DNA of 64,000 nt from an uncultured Pirellulaceae bacterium (GCA_937929805.1 CALFUT010000037.1:1-64000); one strand, 5' to 3'; positions 27,001 through 34,909 are shown, counted from the stretch's first letter. Program-made: numbers and translations. The notes: generated by a model not told the origin, from the sequence alone.

Positions 27001-27281
27001 GCAGGAAAGAGTTCAACTGATTGATCGAAAACGGTGGGCAGATCGTCCAGCAAGCGATCGGCCGCCTTGGCATCGTTGACCACGACCAGCAGAGGCGAAA
27101 GTCGTTTCGCGATCGCACTGCACAGCAGCGCGCAGGACGAGCCCCAGACTGAATCAAATGTGGCGTTGCCTCCTTCGGCGAGAGACTCAACGCACGCTTT
27201 GAATTCAGTGCTTTCGGAGAACGCTTGGTGCAGATTCAGCAAACGATCGGCTGCACTTTCCTGCAAACTGGGCTGATCCAT
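24036..27281 (-). CDS. mfd: Transcription-repair coupling factor Mfd
   Basis: 1081 residues, slightly shorter than E. coli Mfd (1148). It displaces RNA polymerase stalled at DNA damage and recruits UvrA. The UvrB-like N-terminal modules include GEFSHRGGIIDVF. The RNA-polymerase-interacting domain is GDLVVHLSHGIGRFRGL. The RecG-like translocase follows: Walker A GDVGFGKTE, DEEQ box IIDEEQRFGVQHKERL, TLSATPIPRTL, and motif VI LHQLRGRVGRYKHQAFCYL. The C-terminal D7 regulatory domain is present. It starts at the ATG at 27281. Confidence 0.97.
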   Translation of the reverse strand: MDQPSLQESAADRLLNLHQAFSESTEFKACVESLAEGGNATFDSVWGSSCALLCSAIAKRLSPLLVVVNDAKAADRLLDDLPTVFDQSVELFPACLPRAANSLAIDLEFGDRLRMVKSLMAGEQPPIIVTTVDALMQPVPAEDDLRGNVRRIAEGDVIDVNDFVTWLTEHGFHPTSAVELPGEFSHRGGIIDVFAADWVGPVRIELFDDEVESLRQFDTATQRSVASFSQIEVSVFDKSRTETEPFARYLPNKTVVLYIEPDGLREKAERAIERCPNPDELIGWEQTQKELAHLAAATASEVTSGHLGARWQLPVDSVEQFSGDIGDLRLQVDRIGIDPSGNPADVIVVARVEGELARVTEILSTTAAFQAGRIHLGVGCVHDGYRLRDQRTVVVGCDQMFHRTELRRRGRKKLGKAIDSFMDLREGDLVVHLSHGIGRFRGLKMLDKDGQRTEHLELEFYGGTRMYVPASKIDLVQKYIGGSKTRPVLAKIGGKTWAKQKASVQNEIEDLASEMIELQATRDGRPGIAFGADTTWQAEFEHSFPYRETPDQLTAIEAIKEDMQRAAPMDRLLCGDVGFGKTEVAMRAAFKAVENGFQVGILVPTTILAEQHYKNFNERMGEFPLSIAKLSRFCSTAEMKENLAGIASGRVDIAIGTHRLVSKDVKFHNLGLVIIDEEQRFGVQHKERLKTLRNSVDVLTLSATPIPRTLHMSLVGVRDISNLETAPEERSAVETKVLRFNSKVIREAILRELSRGGQTYFVHNRVNDIRVIEERLRSIVPEASIVVGHGQMPTDELEDVMNDFIGGKYDILLATTIIESGLDIPNANTIFINEADRYGLSDLHQLRGRVGRYKHQAFCYLMIEPHKHLNPTAGKRLQAIETFSEMGAGFAISMRDLEIRGAGNLLGTQQSGHIATIGYELYCQLLEKAVRRLKHMPAKLSIHVEVDLPVAAFLPDEYVSDRRQKIDLYRRLTRLEKFEQVDELEAEIIDRFGPLPEPAARLMRLCQLKLEAAVWQVTAIYLQDKYLTFKFQDRRRFEQLAEGRKVLRVIDDQTALVTLKSAKIEPDKMLSLVKSLLQPAT

Positions 27282-27560
27282 TGGGAAGAGTGTACAGTTT
27301 GACGTTTACAGGGTACAGCGGCATGGGTTGATGCCTCGCATTTTCAATTTGAGGATCGAACGCGAATACAAACCAAATTCGCGAAGCGATGGCAGGCGAT
27401 CTCGGTTTGGAGAACCGAGCGACATGGTAGATCCGCTCTCCGAGCTGATTGGCTTTATCGCAATCAACAACGGGTGCTCGTTGGGAACGCTATCCCTCAA
27501 CCGCTCGGCCCTGAATCCTGAGCTCTTAAAACTGAACCCTGTCGACTGTCAACTTTGGAC

Positions 27561-28244
27561 TCAGTAGAACTCTTCTTGCTCGTCCAGTTGACCGACTTTG
27601 AGTTCGCCAGCGTTATTTGCTTGCCAGTAAGTTCCGGTCGTGACATCCAGTGCGGTTAGCCACTGGTCGCCGTAGCAGTACGTATCGATCACTTTCAGAT
27701 GCCCGAAGTCAAGAATTTCGCCATCCTGTTGAGGCGTGTGCCCGACGACTGCGATCTTCCCGTTGGCATGCAAGCCCGGTGGGAACGCGTTGACATGCTG
27801 CCAGAACAGAATGTCGTCTGGTTGCTCGCCCAGCGGCGTATCCGGATCGTAATTTGCATGCACGAAAAAGTGGTGATCGGTTTCGAAGAACCTGACACAG
27901 TGCCGCAGGAAGCTCAGGTGGTGCTGGGGAATGTTCTGGACTCGACCGCCGTAACTAGCCAAAGTCGAATTACCACCATGAGTCAACCAGAAATCCATGT
28001 CCTCATTGCCATTCTGCAACGCTTTGAACATCATGATTTCGTGGTTGCCGATCAGCGGAACAAAACGGCAGTCCGAAACCAAGTTGACCAAGGTTTCGAT
28101 GACCTCGTCTGATTGCATGCCGCGATCAACGTAATCGCCCAAGCCAATGACCGTGTCCTGAAACGTCGGCCGAATCTCTCGAAGCAACGTGTGCAACGCG
28201 GTGCAGCAGCCGTGAATGTCGCCAATGGCAATGATGCGTGACAC
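27561..28244 (-). CDS. PPP-family serine/threonine protein phosphatase
   Basis: 227 residues starting at a GTG at 28244. Metal-binding motifs of the PPP superfamily are GDIHG (8-12), GDYVDRG (about 36-42) and GNHE (about 67-70), followed by VHANYD and GHTPQ. This is the size and order of bacterial PrpA/PrpB-type phosphatases and of symmetric diadenosine tetraphosphatases. PrpA-like is favoured by the short length and the VHANYDPDTPL segment. Planctomycetes carry many Ser/Thr kinases, so a protein phosphatase role is plausible. No partner kinase is adjacent. Confidence 0.87.
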   Translation of the reverse strand: MSRIIAIGDIHGCCTALHTLLREIRPTFQDTVIGLGDYVDRGMQSDEVIETLVNLVSDCRFVPLIGNHEIMMFKALQNGNEDMDFWLTHGGNSTLASYGGRVQNIPQHHLSFLRHCVRFFETDHHFFVHANYDPDTPLGEQPDDILFWQHVNAFPPGLHANGKIAVVGHTPQQDGEILDFGHLKVIDTYCYGDQWLTALDVTTGTYWQANNAGELKVGQLDEQEEFY

Positions 28245-28526
28245 GAGCGGATATCAGACCAAATAAGAGCAGATTGGGGAAAGGAAGAGATAATCCGACG
28301 GAGGATACCACCTCTCACGGATACTTCTTGAACCGACAAGTCAATCGTAGCGATATCACAGCTGTCGGCAAGGTTAGATACCTTGGAAGCCGCCGAATCC
28401 TGACGCAACCGGCAGAATAAAACTTACTAAGAAACGTAGAAAATCTGATCCGTTTTCAATATCCCAACCGGTAGTTTTTTTCTGGCCTTGTGTCTTTGAC
28501 TCAGACTGCCCGTCCGGCTCGCAGGA

Positions 28527-29276
28527 CTATCTTTCAGCTTTGGTAACCGGAAGGACTCGGATCTTCGCTTCGATGCCGGGTACGAGCAGTCGCTGTGTCA
28601 CACTGAGGGAATCGAGGCCGGTTCTAGTGGATCGGACTAAGATCGGGGCCACGTTGGACTGAATCGTCATGCTGGTGCCAGAAGTTTTAAGCGAATACTT
28701 GATCCCCCCCGGCTGTTTGAGAAAGTTGGTGTCTTGGATTGACATTTTGGCCATCGAGTCAGTGGGTAGCTGGAACCTCCAGATCGTTTCCAGCGTCGCA
28801 TGGTGCTTCGATGAAGGTTCTGCCGAAACCAGTTTCAAAACCATCGGCTTCTCGTTGACCAAAACCCGCACCCCATCCGTAAGGTGAGGAGCCGCCAACT
28901 TGGCGAAGGCCCGAATCAGCTGGATCTCGTTCACCAGCGAGCCTTCTTCGGGCAGGTTGATTGGCGTTTCGGCTGTCGCGGCATTTTCTTCCTTGTGTGT
29001 GGCCGATGATACAGTTTTCTTGCTCAGTTCGTCGTGAAATTGTTGGTACAGCTTCTGGTCATTAGGCCAGTGTTCGATAAATTTCTTGATGGTCGCGTCG
29101 TTCAGGCCTATCGAGTACTCGATCCGCACGTCGCGATCTCGAATTCTTACGGCGACCGCCCGCTCGATGTAGCCGTCCTCAAATTGGTGAGCCGCCGCTT
29201 TGCTTGGCCACATAAAGGCCGCGAACGTCAGCCACGTTGCGATGATTTGAAGATTCAATCGTGGCAGATGAGACAT
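28527..29276 (-). CDS. Exported protein of unknown function
   Basis: 249 residues from the ATG at 29276; the longer frame to 29363 adds a non-conserved start. The signal peptide is MSHLPRLNLQIIATWLTFAAFMWPSKAAAHQ with cleavage near AAA-HQ. The mature part begins HQFEDGYIERAVAVRIRDRDVRIEYSIGLND, which resembles the start of periplasmic proteins that precede metal-export or nickel/cobalt transporter genes, but no transporter is next to it. The remainder is beta-rich with a Lys/Thr-rich linker. I do not recognise the family further. Confidence 0.7.
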   Translation of the reverse strand: MSHLPRLNLQIIATWLTFAAFMWPSKAAAHQFEDGYIERAVAVRIRDRDVRIEYSIGLNDATIKKFIEHWPNDQKLYQQFHDELSKKTVSSATHKEENAATAETPINLPEEGSLVNEIQLIRAFAKLAAPHLTDGVRVLVNEKPMVLKLVSAEPSSKHHATLETIWRFQLPTDSMAKMSIQDTNFLKQPGGIKYSLKTSGTSMTIQSNVAPILVRSTRTGLDSLSVTQRLLVPGIEAKIRVLPVTKAER

Positions 29277-29441
29277 GCGAGGGCTGGGACGTGCTGGCGA
29301 GGACTTGTGACGGAGGAAACCGTGGCGATCGAGCCGCAAACTGTTCGCGGCGGTAGAAAGCAAGTATCATGAACGACGGTTATACCATTTTGCCAGCCAA
29401 AAGTTTCGCCGGTCACTTCGTTGCACGAATCCGCCAAGCCT

Positions 29442-29675
29442 ATGAACGCTAAAGAGATCCTAGATCGAGAGTTTTTGCAAATCCGGTCTCACATTTTGGA
29501 CATCGCCGCCGCGTTGGATCGACAGGACCGAGCCGACGGAGACACTCGGTTCGATTCCCGACGACAGTTGCTGGAAGAAGGGCTCGCGATCCTGCGGTCT
29601 GATTCGTCCGACCGTGCGGCCAAGGTTCAGTTGTTGTTCTCGCGCGAGTACGATCCCGCTTGGCGAGAAGCTTGA
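29442..29675 (+). CDS. Small conserved-type cytoplasmic protein, unknown function
   Basis: 77 residues from the ATG at 29442 (an ATG at 29421 would add seven). It is charged and largely helical: NAKEILDREFLQIRSHIL, DIAAALDRQDRAD and QLLEEGLAILRSD. The end is LLFSREYDPAWREA. The codon use and charge pattern fit a real protein. It is divergent from the exported protein gene at 29276 and sits 111 bp before the TatD-like gene on the same strand, so they may be cotranscribed. No domain is recognised. Confidence 0.65.
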   Translation: MNAKEILDREFLQIRSHILDIAAALDRQDRADGDTRFDSRRQLLEEGLAILRSDSSDRAAKVQLLFSREYDPAWREA

Positions 29676-29722
29676 GACCAAAATTTGAAATTTCGGATCT
29701 GAATTCCTGCGCCCTGTAAACT

Positions 29723-29778
29723 TTCGCCCTTCGCCCTTCGCCCTTCGCCCTTCGCCTTTCGCCTTTCGCCTTTCGCCT
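29723..29778 (+). repeat. Tandem heptamer array directly upstream of the TatD-like gene
   Basis: Eight consecutive 7-bp units: four TTCGCCC followed by four TTCGCCT. The array ends 8 bp before the ATG at 29787 and occupies the place where a Shine-Dalgarno sequence would be; none is visible. Unit number could vary by slippage and change spacing or expression. The unit is not a whole number of codons, but it lies outside coding sequence. Confidence 0.85.
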
Positions 29779-29786
29779 TACTTTTC

Positions 29787-30623
29787 ATGTACTACATCGA
29801 CCCGCACATCCACATGGTCTCGCGGACGACCGACGACTACGAAACGCTTGCCAAAATGGGTTGCGTTGCGATCAGCGAGCCGGCTTTCTGGGCGGGGTTC
29901 GATCGATGCACGGTTGACGGCTTTCGCGATTATTTTCATCAGCTAACCGAAGTCGAACCCAACCGAGCGGCGGCTTATGGGATTCGACACTTTACTTGGC
30001 TGTGCATCAACGCCAAGGAAGCTGAAAACGTATCGCTTTCTCGCGAAGTGTTAGCGATGATCCCCGAATTTCTCGATTGCCCCAATGTGCTGGGGATCGG
30101 CGAGATTGGGCTAAATAAAAACACGCCCAACGAGGCGACAATCTTTCAAGAGCACATGGAATTGGCGGTGAAGTACGATCAGCAAGTACTGATTCACACG
30201 CCGCACTTAGAAGACAAGTATCAAGGCACGCGAATGATTTTGGACATGTTGGCCGATCACTCGTCGATGGACCGGTCCCGAATTTTGGTTGACCATGTGG
30301 AAGAGCACACGGTCGAGCCCGTTCTGGATGCTGGCTACTGGGCCGGGATCACGCTGTACCCCGTTTCGAAATGTACGCCCGCACGAGCGGTCGATATCAT
30401 CGAACGTGTCGGAACCGAAGGCGCATCGCGGCTGTGCGTGAATTCGGCTGGAGACTGGGGCCCGTCGAAACCAACTGCCGTTCCGGATTTAATTCTGGAG
30501 ATGCGTCGGCGCGGCCACGCAGAATCGTTGATCCGCCAGATTGTGTTCGAAAACCCTCGCACGTTCTTCCAGCAGAGCAAGCACTTTGATTTGCTCGACC
30601 CGGCGACTCGCAACGATGGCTGA
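29787..30623 (+). CDS. TatD-like metal-dependent hydrolase
   Basis: 278 residues of the amidohydrolase TIM-barrel superfamily. Metal ligands seen are HIH at 7-9 (DPHIHM), Glu in IGEIGLNK (about 111), His in LIHTPH (about 134) and His in LVDHVEEH (about 172). The late Asp ligand (about 232) is in the NSAGDWGPSKP segment. Proteins of this subfamily are annotated as TatD-type nucleases or hydrolases; the substrate is unknown. Upstream is the heptamer array with no ribosome site. Downstream, two extra copies of this gene's last 80-100 bases are embedded in repeats. Confidence 0.85.
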   Translation: MYYIDPHIHMVSRTTDDYETLAKMGCVAISEPAFWAGFDRCTVDGFRDYFHQLTEVEPNRAAAYGIRHFTWLCINAKEAENVSLSREVLAMIPEFLDCPNVLGIGEIGLNKNTPNEATIFQEHMELAVKYDQQVLIHTPHLEDKYQGTRMILDMLADHSSMDRSRILVDHVEEHTVEPVLDAGYWAGITLYPVSKCTPARAVDIIERVGTEGASRLCVNSAGDWGPSKPTAVPDLILEMRRRGHAESLIRQIVFENPRTFFQQSKHFDLLDPATRNDG

Positions 30624-30666
30624 GTTCGTGATTGAGGATCAAGCTGAGCGGGGCTGTGAATAGTTA

Positions 30667-30795
30667 GAAACGCAGAGACGCTGAGGGCGCAGAGTGGTTG
30701 TCCACGCACCTTCTCTGCGCTCTCTGCGGCTCAGCGTTTCAAATCGTCTCCGTACCGAGCACAACGGTGTCTGGTTCTTGGTTTTCGTGTCAGCG
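30667..30795. repeat. Repeat module copy 1: palindromic AACGCAGAG element plus shared flank
   Basis: The first part (30667-30745) is an imperfect palindrome, from gaaacgcagagacgctgagg to tctgcggctcagcgtttc. The rest (to 30795) is a shared non-palindromic stretch containing gtctggttcttggttttcg. The whole 129 bp recurs at 30900-31028 with only a few differences. It follows the TatD stop codon by 44 bp. Confidence 0.8.
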
Positions 30796-30824
30796 TCAAG
30801 CAGATACATTATCGCGGTCATGCA

Positions 30825-30899
30825 AGAATCGTTGATGCTAAAAATGGTCTTCGATAGCCCTCGCACGTTTTTTCGGCAGAGCAATCCTGCGAAGAGGTA
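30825..30899 (+). pseudogene. Duplicated 3' end of the TatD-like gene, copy 2 (remnant)
   Basis: The stretch starting agaatcgttgat at 30825 parallels 30521 within the intact gene. Translated, it reads MVFDSPRTFFRQS against IVFENPRTFFQQS of the real protein and ends in a stop at 30898-30900. Only about 25 codons remain, with no start region of the gene. It is a decayed duplication, not a functional gene. Confidence 0.75.
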
Positions 30900-31028
30900 G
30901 AAACGCAGAGACGCTGAGGGCGCAGAGTGGTTGTCCACGCACCTTCTCTGCGCTCTTCGCGGCTCAGCGTTTCAAATCGTCTCCTTGCCGAGCACAACGG
31001 TGTCTGGTTCTTGGTTTTCGTGTCAACG
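30900..31028. repeat. Repeat module copy 2
   Basis: Near-identical to 30667-30795, offset by 233 bp. It again starts with the palindromic element and ends in the shared gtctggttcttggttttcg flank. Observed differences are a few substitutions, for example ctctctgcgg versus ctcttcgcgg and gtaccgag versus ttgccgag. This high identity suggests a recent duplication or gene conversion. Confidence 0.8.
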
Positions 31029-31040
31029 CTGGAGCGATGC

Positions 31041-31140
31041 AGAATCGTTGATTTAAAAAATCGTGTTCGAAAACCCTTGCTTGTTCTTCCAGCAGAGCAC
31101 GCATTTTGACTTGCTCGACCCGGCAACACGGAACGGGTAG
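31041..31140 (+). pseudogene. Duplicated 3' end of the TatD-like gene, copy 3 (remnant)
   Basis: The segment begins agaatcgttgat at 31041 and translates to IVFENPCLFFQQSTHFDLLD and on to PATRNG before a TAG at 31138-31140. This is close to the intact gene's IVFENPRTFFQQSKHFDLLD and PATRNDG end. Only the last 30 or so codons are present. Between 31141 and the stop of the surface protein at 31376 I see no gene. Confidence 0.78.
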
Positions 31141-31375
31141 AAAGCGTTAATGATCCACGTTTGCCGTTCAGGATCCAAAACGAGATCGAACAGAAACACT
31201 CCGTTCAACCACGTGATGGCCCGCGAGGCTTGCTCGGGTGGGCTCAGGCTGGTAAGAGTCACTCATCAAGGCCCAGTGTGTCGCGCGAATCGAATCTGAA
31301 GCGCGATTTTGAAACCGACGATGGAAGGATAGTTTCGTACGGAGCAAGCATGTTTGACGACGTTTGCCGCGTCGA

Positions 31376-33655
31376 TTAAAAATCGCTGCCGAAGATGTCG
31401 TCACGCAAATCGTTGGCACCGGCTAGAAACAAATCAGGTTCAGCGATTGGTGAATCTGGTATTTGCGGCCCTGAGAAAATCGTTGTCGACAGCAGTGGGC
31501 GAACGTCATGGTTGAAATTGGTAACGACAACAAACGAGCCACCTTTGCCGCCGGGAATAAACAGTTCGCCACTTGCGTTGACCTTTGCGGAGACTGCCGA
31601 CACCGACGATGGTGGTCGCACATCCCGTCCCAAATTGGCCACCAGAATAAATGCATCTCCCAAAACATTAACGGTTCCATCTCCGTTGAAATTACCGTCT
31701 GCCCACGATGGATTGCTGGTCAAGTTTAGGTTGGCCACCAGAGAAAAAGCGTCTCCCAGAACGTTGACTTGACCGTCTAGGTTGGCATCGCCGGGGATCG
31801 CCACGTAATGTTCGGCTAGAAATGCATCACCCCCTGTGCCGTCGCTGTTGCCATCAAGAAGCAACCCGGTGGTACTGCTAATGCCACCATCCAAGCGATA
31901 CGTGTAGTAAGCGGCTTCCAGCGGGGCGCGAGTTGAAAAATCCCAGACTGCCGTTTTGGTCGAGCTGTCGTAGCTGAAACCGACGCCGCTCAAATCGACC
32001 GAGACCCCGCCCTGCGAATCATTAAACAACGACAAGTCGCCTGCTGTTACACTCGCGTCGGCATCGAAAACCACCGTAAGCGTGTTCCACAAATCGGGGC
32101 GGGCCAAGACGCCGCCCTCGTTGATCATCGCGGAAACGATCGACAATGCCGTCGCGGGAGCTTGAACTTCGACGGCACCCATGTCGACCGTTCCAAATTC
32201 AATCCGGCGAAACGCTCCACCCCTTTGGTCGGTGATCAACGTGCCTCCAAGATCGCTGACCGCCAACCCATTGTTGCCGGCGTTGATGACAGGGCTTCCA
32301 GTTTGTGGAGCGTGTGTCAAAGTTGGGCCGCCGTTATCGGTCAACGGTCCAAGCGATGCACCTTGATTTAAAATGTTGCCGGTTCCGGTCGAAGCGGTAA
32401 CGCCCGAGCCAGCCGTATTGCCAATCAGGCTGTGGCTGACTGTTAGCTCGCCCGAGTTACCGGACCTTAGATCAGGGGCCGTCCCGTTGTTGACGACGTT
32501 GCCGGCAAGAATCGAGTTGCGTATCGAGACACTGCCTTCATAAGCAAAAATTCCACCACCGTCTGCATTCCCACCACTGGTGGTGTTTCCGACGACGGTG
32601 CTGTTTGTCACGGTGATGTTTCCAGATGAAGAGTAAGCGCCTGCTCCGTACGCAAGGAAGCCAATGGTCCTGTTGCCGCTGAGAGTACTGTTGATCAGCA
32701 ACAAGTTTCCTGAATAGGTCAGGATGCCTCCGCCCTCGGAATACGCTCCGTTGGTTTGGTTGCCACTTACCGTGCTACTGATCGCCGTGACTCCGCCGGT
32801 ATTTGTAAAAATTCCTCCGCCATCACTGTTTGCGTTAAGGGTGATGTTGTCACTGACGGTGCTATTGGTTAACGACACATTGCCCGAAGACGCGTAGATC
32901 CCTCCTCCGTATCCGCTGTAACCGGACGTTCGGTTTCCACTGACCATACTACTGTTTAGCGTCACGTTTCCTGAATACGCGAAGATTCCGCCTCCATCGG
33001 AAAGATCGCCACTGACGCTGTTTCCACTCACGGTGCTATTGACCAGTGAAATGTTTCCCAGCGTTGCATAAATGCCGCCGCCGTTTGCGTTCTGGTCGGT
33101 GGTTCTTCCGCCCGTCAGGGTCAAGTTCGACAGCGTCAGGGTACCGTCGGCATCTGAAAAATTGATCACCCGCGAGTTGTCGTTCAGCGACAATGGATTG
33201 GCAGAAAGGCTTGCCCCCACATCGGTAATGGCTGAGCCTGACACCGTATTGTCGTTGTTGTTGGCGTCACCCGTGATGACGATCGAGGTTCCTGTTGTTC
33301 CATCGATCGTGACCGTCTCGTTGATCGTTAGCGCGCCCTGAGTCAGCCGAATCACGCTGGCTGCTCCGCCGGTGAACACTTGCGGGGCGAAATTAATGAC
33401 ATCCGCACCGTCGGTGTTATTGCTGGCGATCGTGGCTTCACGCAGTGAGATACCGTCGCCACCATCGTTGGCAATCAGTGCCGCGATTGAGCCGGTGTTT
33501 CCATTGGTCAGATCGCTGGCAGTACTCACAACCAAAGTCGCCATCAGATGTCGGGCTTCAAGTTTCTCAAAGTTCAACGCTTCCCCTCGCCTCAAGGCTT
33601 GCTGACGTTGGCGACCTCGCGGAGTTTTAACTTGAGAGTGCTTTTTAGATTGCAT
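31376..33655 (-). CDS. Large surface/exported protein: LEARHLMA N-terminus, beta-helix repeats, dockerin-like C-terminus
   Basis: 759 residues. A basic N-terminus leads into FEKLEARHLMA at about 29-39, a planctomycete-type export or surface motif. The middle (about 190-400, DNA about 32470-33095) holds seven copies of a roughly 30-residue unit of form GGGI(Y/F)A-x-x-GN-x-x-L-x-NSTVSGN, as in right-handed beta-helix and polymorphic outer membrane protein repeats. A choice-of-anchor-Q-like segment (TDNGGPTLTHAPQTGSPVINAG) follows. Two dockerin-like calcium loops, GDANLDGQVNVLGDAFSLV and NFNGDGTVNVLGDAFILV, lie near 625-680. It is likely a secreted adhesin or glycan-binding protein. Copy number of the repeats could vary. 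Confidence 0.87.
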   Translation of the reverse strand: MQSKKHSQVKTPRGRQRQQALRRGEALNFEKLEARHLMATLVVSTASDLTNGNTGSIAALIANDGGDGISLREATIASNNTDGADVINFAPQVFTGGAASVIRLTQGALTINETVTIDGTTGTSIVITGDANNNDNTVSGSAITDVGASLSANPLSLNDNSRVINFSDADGTLTLSNLTLTGGRTTDQNANGGGIYATLGNISLVNSTVSGNSVSGDLSDGGGIFAYSGNVTLNSSMVSGNRTSGYSGYGGGIYASSGNVSLTNSTVSDNITLNANSDGGGIFTNTGGVTAISSTVSGNQTNGAYSEGGGILTYSGNLLLINSTLSGNRTIGFLAYGAGAYSSSGNITVTNSTVVGNTTSGGNADGGGIFAYEGSVSIRNSILAGNVVNNGTAPDLRSGNSGELTVSHSLIGNTAGSGVTASTGTGNILNQGASLGPLTDNGGPTLTHAPQTGSPVINAGNNGLAVSDLGGTLITDQRGGAFRRIEFGTVDMGAVEVQAPATALSIVSAMINEGGVLARPDLWNTLTVVFDADASVTAGDLSLFNDSQGGVSVDLSGVGFSYDSSTKTAVWDFSTRAPLEAAYYTYRLDGGISSTTGLLLDGNSDGTGGDAFLAEHYVAIPGDANLDGQVNVLGDAFSLVANLNLTSNPSWADGNFNGDGTVNVLGDAFILVANLGRDVRPPSSVSAVSAKVNASGELFIPGGKGGSFVVVTNFNHDVRPLLSTTIFSGPQIPDSPIAEPDLFLAGANDLRDDIFGSDF

Positions 33656-34141
33656 TGGTACTCGTCGATCTGAGGAGGGCTTTGGCCGGCAGAGTCTGAA
33701 AGGAAAAGCGGATCAGGATCAGCAGCCGCGTCGGGTGAGGAATTGATGCAACGCAGGGAGAGATACGAGTATGGCTAGTTTGATGTTCGTTGTGAACAAA
33801 AATAGACAGCGAAACGTAGCTTCGAGGTGGGGCCTGTATCGATTGTACCGGTGCGGTGTTTTGGGTCCCCTGCCCCGCGACCAAGATACTAGCGAGGTTG
33901 CAGAGCCGCGTCGTGTTTCTTTTGCGAAAAGACTGTCATTGTTCTAGCCGTTTTGGCGCTAGCCACGGACAAACCACCATGGTCCGGGGCTAGCGCCCAA
34001 ACGGCTGGTATTATTGGGCCATGCTTCCATAAAATCACAGCGTCTAGGCGATCGGCGACTGGGTCACTAATCCCTCGCTGGTGCCGGCACGATGTATGGA
34101 TGTGGTTTGACGATCGCCGGCCTAAAGTAAGTGCAGTTCGG
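33656..34141. other. Intergenic region with a REP-like palindrome
   Basis: About 490 bp between the surface protein and the mtfA-like gene. It contains the palindrome at 33944-34008 and presumably the promoter of the surface protein gene near 33700. No open frame with coding character is seen on either strand. Confidence 0.4.
33944..34008. repeat. Large palindromic REP-like element
   Basis: The left arm ctagccgttttggcgctagc starting at 33944 and the right arm ending ctagcgcccaaacggctgg at 34008 are inverted copies with about 24 of 26 matches, joined by a short centre. It could form a long stable hairpin. The core agccgttttggcgctagc looks like a dispersed planctomycete intergenic repeat, though only one copy is in this window. 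Confidence 0.7.
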
Positions 34142-34909
34142 CTATCGCTGCCACGGAATTGGATCAATCCGATAATATTTTTGCAGCAACGAGAACAATT
34201 GAGCGTGTTCGCGTTCGAGCTGCGCCGGGCGTTCGAAAAAAGTTTCGGTCGCGACTGCGAAAAATTCGGCCTGATTGGTCGCTCCGTAATGATCTAGCAG
34301 CGTCCGCCGGTTTTGCTCGCATGCTTGCACCAGTTCCGCGTACTCACGATCGACAACGTGTTTCCAAGCAGCAGCGTCTTGGTCCGAGTCGAACGCGATG
34401 TTACCACCCATCTCGCCATCAAGGCCATCGAGCGCGTGAGCGAATTCGTGCACGGTAACGTTCTTGCCGTCGTCTTCGTTGCGACCTCCGTGCAACACAT
34501 CCCGCCACGAAAGTACGATTGGTCCGCCTTGCCACGCCTCGCCCGAACGATGTTCGACGCCGCCGGCAGAGTGCCCCGCATCCTGACGCCGACTGAAGAC
34601 GTGCGGATACAGCAAAATCGTGTGAACGTTGTCGAAGTAGAAGTCTTCGACTCCCAGCAACATTAGGCACGCGTTGGCGGCCACGGTCACCTTCATCTCT
34701 TCAGTGACGACCAGACCCTCACAGCCTTCCCAGTGTTTTTCGGCGACAAAAACCTTGGTTCGATTTTGCAGTTGCTGGCGTTGCGAGTCGGTCAAATTCC
34801 AAGTCAATCGCACGTTGCGATTCAAATGAATTGCCCAAGATTCGGGCCACGGGGCCGCCAACAAAGTTTTGCGGCGACGCTTTCGAGACCAAGGTAGCCA
34901 GTCAAACAA
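34142..34909 (-). CDS. mtfA: MtfA-like zinc metallopeptidase
   Basis: 255 residues from a TTG at 34909, which lies 22 bp after the TPR gene stop; no ATG is available, and the frame extending further upstream overlaps the TPR gene. The zinc motif HEFAHALD is at about 149-156 with the third ligand in AEFFAVATETFF. The upstream segment VTVAANACLMLLG and the FSRRQDAGHSAGGVEHRSGEAW stretch are typical of MtfA (about 265 residues in E. coli). E. coli MtfA binds the repressor Mlc and has aminopeptidase activity; the role here is unknown. It is the last gene of a probable yidC-mnmE-TPR-mtfA unit. Confidence 0.83.
   Translation of the reverse strand: MFDWLPWSRKRRRKTLLAAPWPESWAIHLNRNVRLTWNLTDSQRQQLQNRTKVFVAEKHWEGCEGLVVTEEMKVTVAANACLMLLGVEDFYFDNVHTILLYPHVFSRRQDAGHSAGGVEHRSGEAWQGGPIVLSWRDVLHGGRNEDDGKNVTVHEFAHALDGLDGEMGGNIAFDSDQDAAAWKHVVDREYAELVQACEQNRRTLLDHYGATNQAEFFAVATETFFERPAQLEREHAQLFSLLQKYYRIDPIPWQR

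Noticed and set aside
27306-27567. Short frames and a ctcggtt/aaccgag hairpin between mfd and the PPP phosphatase
   Set aside because: The frames lack coding character; the hairpin is short and has no T-run, so neither is annotated.
29723-29778. Heptamer array as part of a coding region
   Set aside because: It lies between two complete genes and carries no frame that continues into either.
30825-31140. Second and third TatD genes
   Set aside because: Only the last 25-33 codons are present; no metal-binding motifs or start regions remain.
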